Below are positions 38,691 to 40,869 of a DNA stretch of 40,869 nt, piece by piece (the stretch's first letter is position 1; every line of letters begins with the position of its first letter). The DNA is from Candidatus Melainabacteria bacterium. GTDB lineage: Bacteria > Cyanobacteriota > Vampirovibrionia > Obscuribacterales > Obscuribacteraceae. The position numbers were made by a program, and so were the translations under genes. A model generated the notes under the pieces. That model had not been told where the DNA came from, did no database searches, and worked only from the letters and a program-made list of their open reading frames with translations. Location of the stretch: positions 1 through 40,869 of the forward strand of contig PSRH01000216.1 in the NCBI GenBank assembly GCA_003175915.1, in the 5' to 3' direction.

Positions 38691-40115
38691 ATGACTTGGC
38701 TAAGGGCTGGCTCTACCGTTAGCGCTTATGTACTCTTATTCGCACTGGCAGTGTATAGCATTTTGCCAGCCGCCTTTGCCTATAAAGCATGGGGAAAGGA
38801 TGTCTTTGTGGGTGTTCAGCCGCGCGTTCACGGAGCAATCACTAAACACCTGTCGCATCTCAATAGCCAGATGGCCGGAGCAGGCAATGCCAGGGTCAAT
38901 GGTATACGGGACAAATGGGCCTTGCTGATCGGTACCAATCTGTACCAGGACAAGACAATTAAACCGATGCGCATTGCCCGCAACGACGTGCTTCTCATTT
39001 CCGCCTTGCTAAGGGAACCGGGCAGCGGTCGCTTTGCCGGCGATCACATCAACTATTTGATTGGTAAAAGCGCCACCCGGGAAGCGGTCGAGCAGGCAAT
39101 TTTGAATTCGTCGCTGATCAAAAATGCTCTGCCTAATGATCTGATTCTTCTATATCTTTCCGGGCGCACGCTGCCTTTGGGCCAGGAGCGCGACCTCTGC
39201 CTCTGCACTTACGATACCCTGGCTTCCGAAGCCGGTATTTCTGGTCTCAAGCTCGCCGATGCCCTGACTCAGTTGAGGAAGCGCACGCAATGCCCTCAGA
39301 TAGTCTGCGTTCTCGATTGCGCTTCGGTATCCAAAAAAGACTTTGAGCAGAATGTTGTCTCTCTTGAGGAGCTTTCAAGAAAAACGGGAGTTTCAATCAT
39401 CTCGGCAAGCGACTTGAGCGAGGATACACCGGCTTGCTACGGCGGCACCATCTCCAGCTTCGCTCTCTACTTTGCCAATGCCATTAAGAACAGCTCGGGG
39501 AATTGCTCTTTAGCGATGATCGTTAACTATGTTCAGGACAACCTCAACAGGGAAAGCCAGGAGCTTGGCACAGCCAGCCAGGCGGTCAGTTTCATACCGT
39601 CTGAGAGCAACGCCAGAGCCAGGGACATTGTTCTGGGAACGCCGGTGAGGAATGCCTCAAGACGGGTGGCCATTGGCCACAATGTGAAGACGCTGGCACT
39701 CGATCGTCCCGACCTCACATCTTCCTATCGAGGGGTCGCTATAGCCAACAATACGGTGCCGGCTCAACCCCATGGACGAATCATTAACGGAAAGACCCCG
39801 GATGAGGATGAGGAGGAGAAGAACTTCTCCAAAGTGGATTACGGCCCCTGGATGGACAAAATGAAACGGGACATTCGCTCGAAATGGCGGCCGCCCAAGG
39901 GTTTAGAGCAAAGACACGTGGCTGCCGTTTTGACCATTAAGAGGGACGGTTCAATAGTGACGCCCTCTCTAGTGGAAAGCAGCGGCAACGCGGCTGTCGA
40001 CCAAAGTGCCCTGGATGCCCTCAAAGCAGCCTCACCTTTAGATCCCTTGCCGGCCGGCGCGCCTGCCTCGGTGCAGGTTCGCTACGTCTTCGATTGGAAG
40101 GTCGCAGGCCATTAG
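38691..40115 (+). CDS. Exported caspase-fold (C14-like) protein with TonB C-terminal domain; apparently catalytically dead
   Basis: DKWALLIGTNLYQD, GDHINYLIGKSATREAVEQAI, PNDLILLYLSGRTLP, IVCVLDCASVS, SIISASDLSEDTPACYGGTISSFALYFANAI; C-term KRDIRSKWRPPKGLEQRHVAAVLTIKRDGSIVTPSLVESSGNAAVDQSALDALKAASP. Confidence 0.8.
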   Translation: MTWLRAGSTVSAYVLLFALAVYSILPAAFAYKAWGKDVFVGVQPRVHGAITKHLSHLNSQMAGAGNARVNGIRDKWALLIGTNLYQDKTIKPMRIARNDVLLISALLREPGSGRFAGDHINYLIGKSATREAVEQAILNSSLIKNALPNDLILLYLSGRTLPLGQERDLCLCTYDTLASEAGISGLKLADALTQLRKRTQCPQIVCVLDCASVSKKDFEQNVVSLEELSRKTGVSIISASDLSEDTPACYGGTISSFALYFANAIKNSSGNCSLAMIVNYVQDNLNRESQELGTASQAVSFIPSESNARARDIVLGTPVRNASRRVAIGHNVKTLALDRPDLTSSYRGVAIANNTVPAQPHGRIINGKTPDEDEEEKNFSKVDYGPWMDKMKRDIRSKWRPPKGLEQRHVAAVLTIKRDGSIVTPSLVESSGNAAVDQSALDALKAASPLDPLPAGAPASVQVRYVFDWKVAGH

Positions 40116-40277
40116 TTAAGATAAAGTGACTACGTATTATCCACATTGACGGAAAAGTCCGCCGGCAGTAACGTCTTAATGTGTGCTCAGCCTATATCAG
40201 GTTTGGAGCGTCCGACATCTAGATATTTAAGGTCGGACAAGCAAAAGGCATTGTGGGGGTACCCAAGAGGACTGAAA

Positions 40278-40649
40278 ATGACTCGCAGACCAAATGAAAT
40301 AATTCCACCATCGGAAAGACCAGACGAGTCCCACCAGGGGGTTCACAGTAAGCTCGTTCAGGACAGTATTGGTACTCGGGGTGAAGTCCGCACCGAAAGA
40401 CCGGTAGCTGGCGCTGACGCACTTTTGGCTGGCGTGGATCCGACAACCTATATCAGCGAGCTCAGTTCTCGCTTGGCACCCCGCGTAGCGGCCTTAAGAA
40501 ATGTCGTCGATCCGCATGTGCTGGGGGATTGGGCAGCCATTCTCAACTCCTGCAGGGATCCAAGAGCCAACAACGATACTGATCTGGCTTCGGCTCAAGA
40601 TGTGCACCTGCGACTCATGCAAAGAATCGCCGGGAATCAGACGGCTTAA
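40278..40649 (+). CDS. Hypothetical protein (maximal ORF starts 40146)
   Basis: MTRRPNEIIPPSERPDES...; AAGAGG SD upstream of ATG 40278; no recognised domain. Confidence 0.5.
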   Translation: MTRRPNEIIPPSERPDESHQGVHSKLVQDSIGTRGEVRTERPVAGADALLAGVDPTTYISELSSRLAPRVAALRNVVDPHVLGDWAAILNSCRDPRANNDTDLASAQDVHLRLMQRIAGNQTA

Positions 40650-40817
40650 CCGGCAACTTTGTATAGGTTGCTTTCACCCTTGAATTGAGGACCTAAATTC
40701 CCCTCTTGATTGAAGGCAACAAGGTGGATAACGTTCGCCTTAACACCGTTCATCCAATATATCTAGCGTGCTATACTGGCAAACCGCCCCGATCTATAAC
40801 AGGAGTGTCAATTAGCC

Positions 40818-40869
40818 GTGCCTAATATCAAGTCCGCGATCAAGAGAGTCGAGATAGCCGAAAGAAATC
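40818..40869 (+). CDS. rpsT: 30S ribosomal protein S20, 3'-truncated by window edge
   Basis: GTG start; MPNIKSAIKRVEIAERN matches the S20 N-terminus; AGGAG SD upstream. Confidence 0.88.
   Translation, partial: MPNIKSAIKRVEIAERN

Noticed and set aside
38473-38694. 73-aa ORF upstream of the pseudo-caspase
   Set aside because: No SD, no recognisable domain; probably intergenic.

Overview
This 40.9-kb window is densely coding, about 50% GC by eye, with no tRNA, rRNA, CRISPR array or transposase recognised. The gene mix and the rpsT start at the right edge would fit a non-photosynthetic Cyanobacteriota (Melainabacteria/Obscuribacterales-like) or similar deep-branching environmental genome; that placement is an inference only. 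Main blocks: (1) the end of an SsuA/TauA-like ABC transporter operon; (2) a complete trpEGDCFBA operon in which every junction overlaps, preceded by a trpL-like leader ORF with tandem Trp codons, a 1:2/2:3 alternative-pairing region and a rho-independent terminator, i.e. a classical translation-coupled attenuator; (3) an accessory stress-type island (DUF2383, general-stress 17M-like, BON, CsbD, HMA-like, hemerythrin with a basic tail, aquaporin, lmo0937-like, Zn-dependent alcohol dehydrogenase); (4) a SulP transporter, acyltransferase 3, dCMP deaminase, two secreted hydrolases, an orphan paralogous solute-binding lipoprotein, Ada, and a TraB/GumN protein; (5) a glycan-type gene with seven 38-aa repeats fused to glycosyltransferase-like and methyltransferase domains; (6) a Tat-type metallophosphoesterase, orphan CuA cupredoxin, ECF sigma and zf-anti-sigma operon; (7) a secreted caspase-fold protein with apparently lost catalytic residues fused to a TonB C-terminal domain. 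The strongest findings are the trp attenuator and the pseudo-caspase/TonB fusion, followed by the CuA/ECF operon. All calls come from reading the sequence and remembered family motifs; no searches or folding programs were run.
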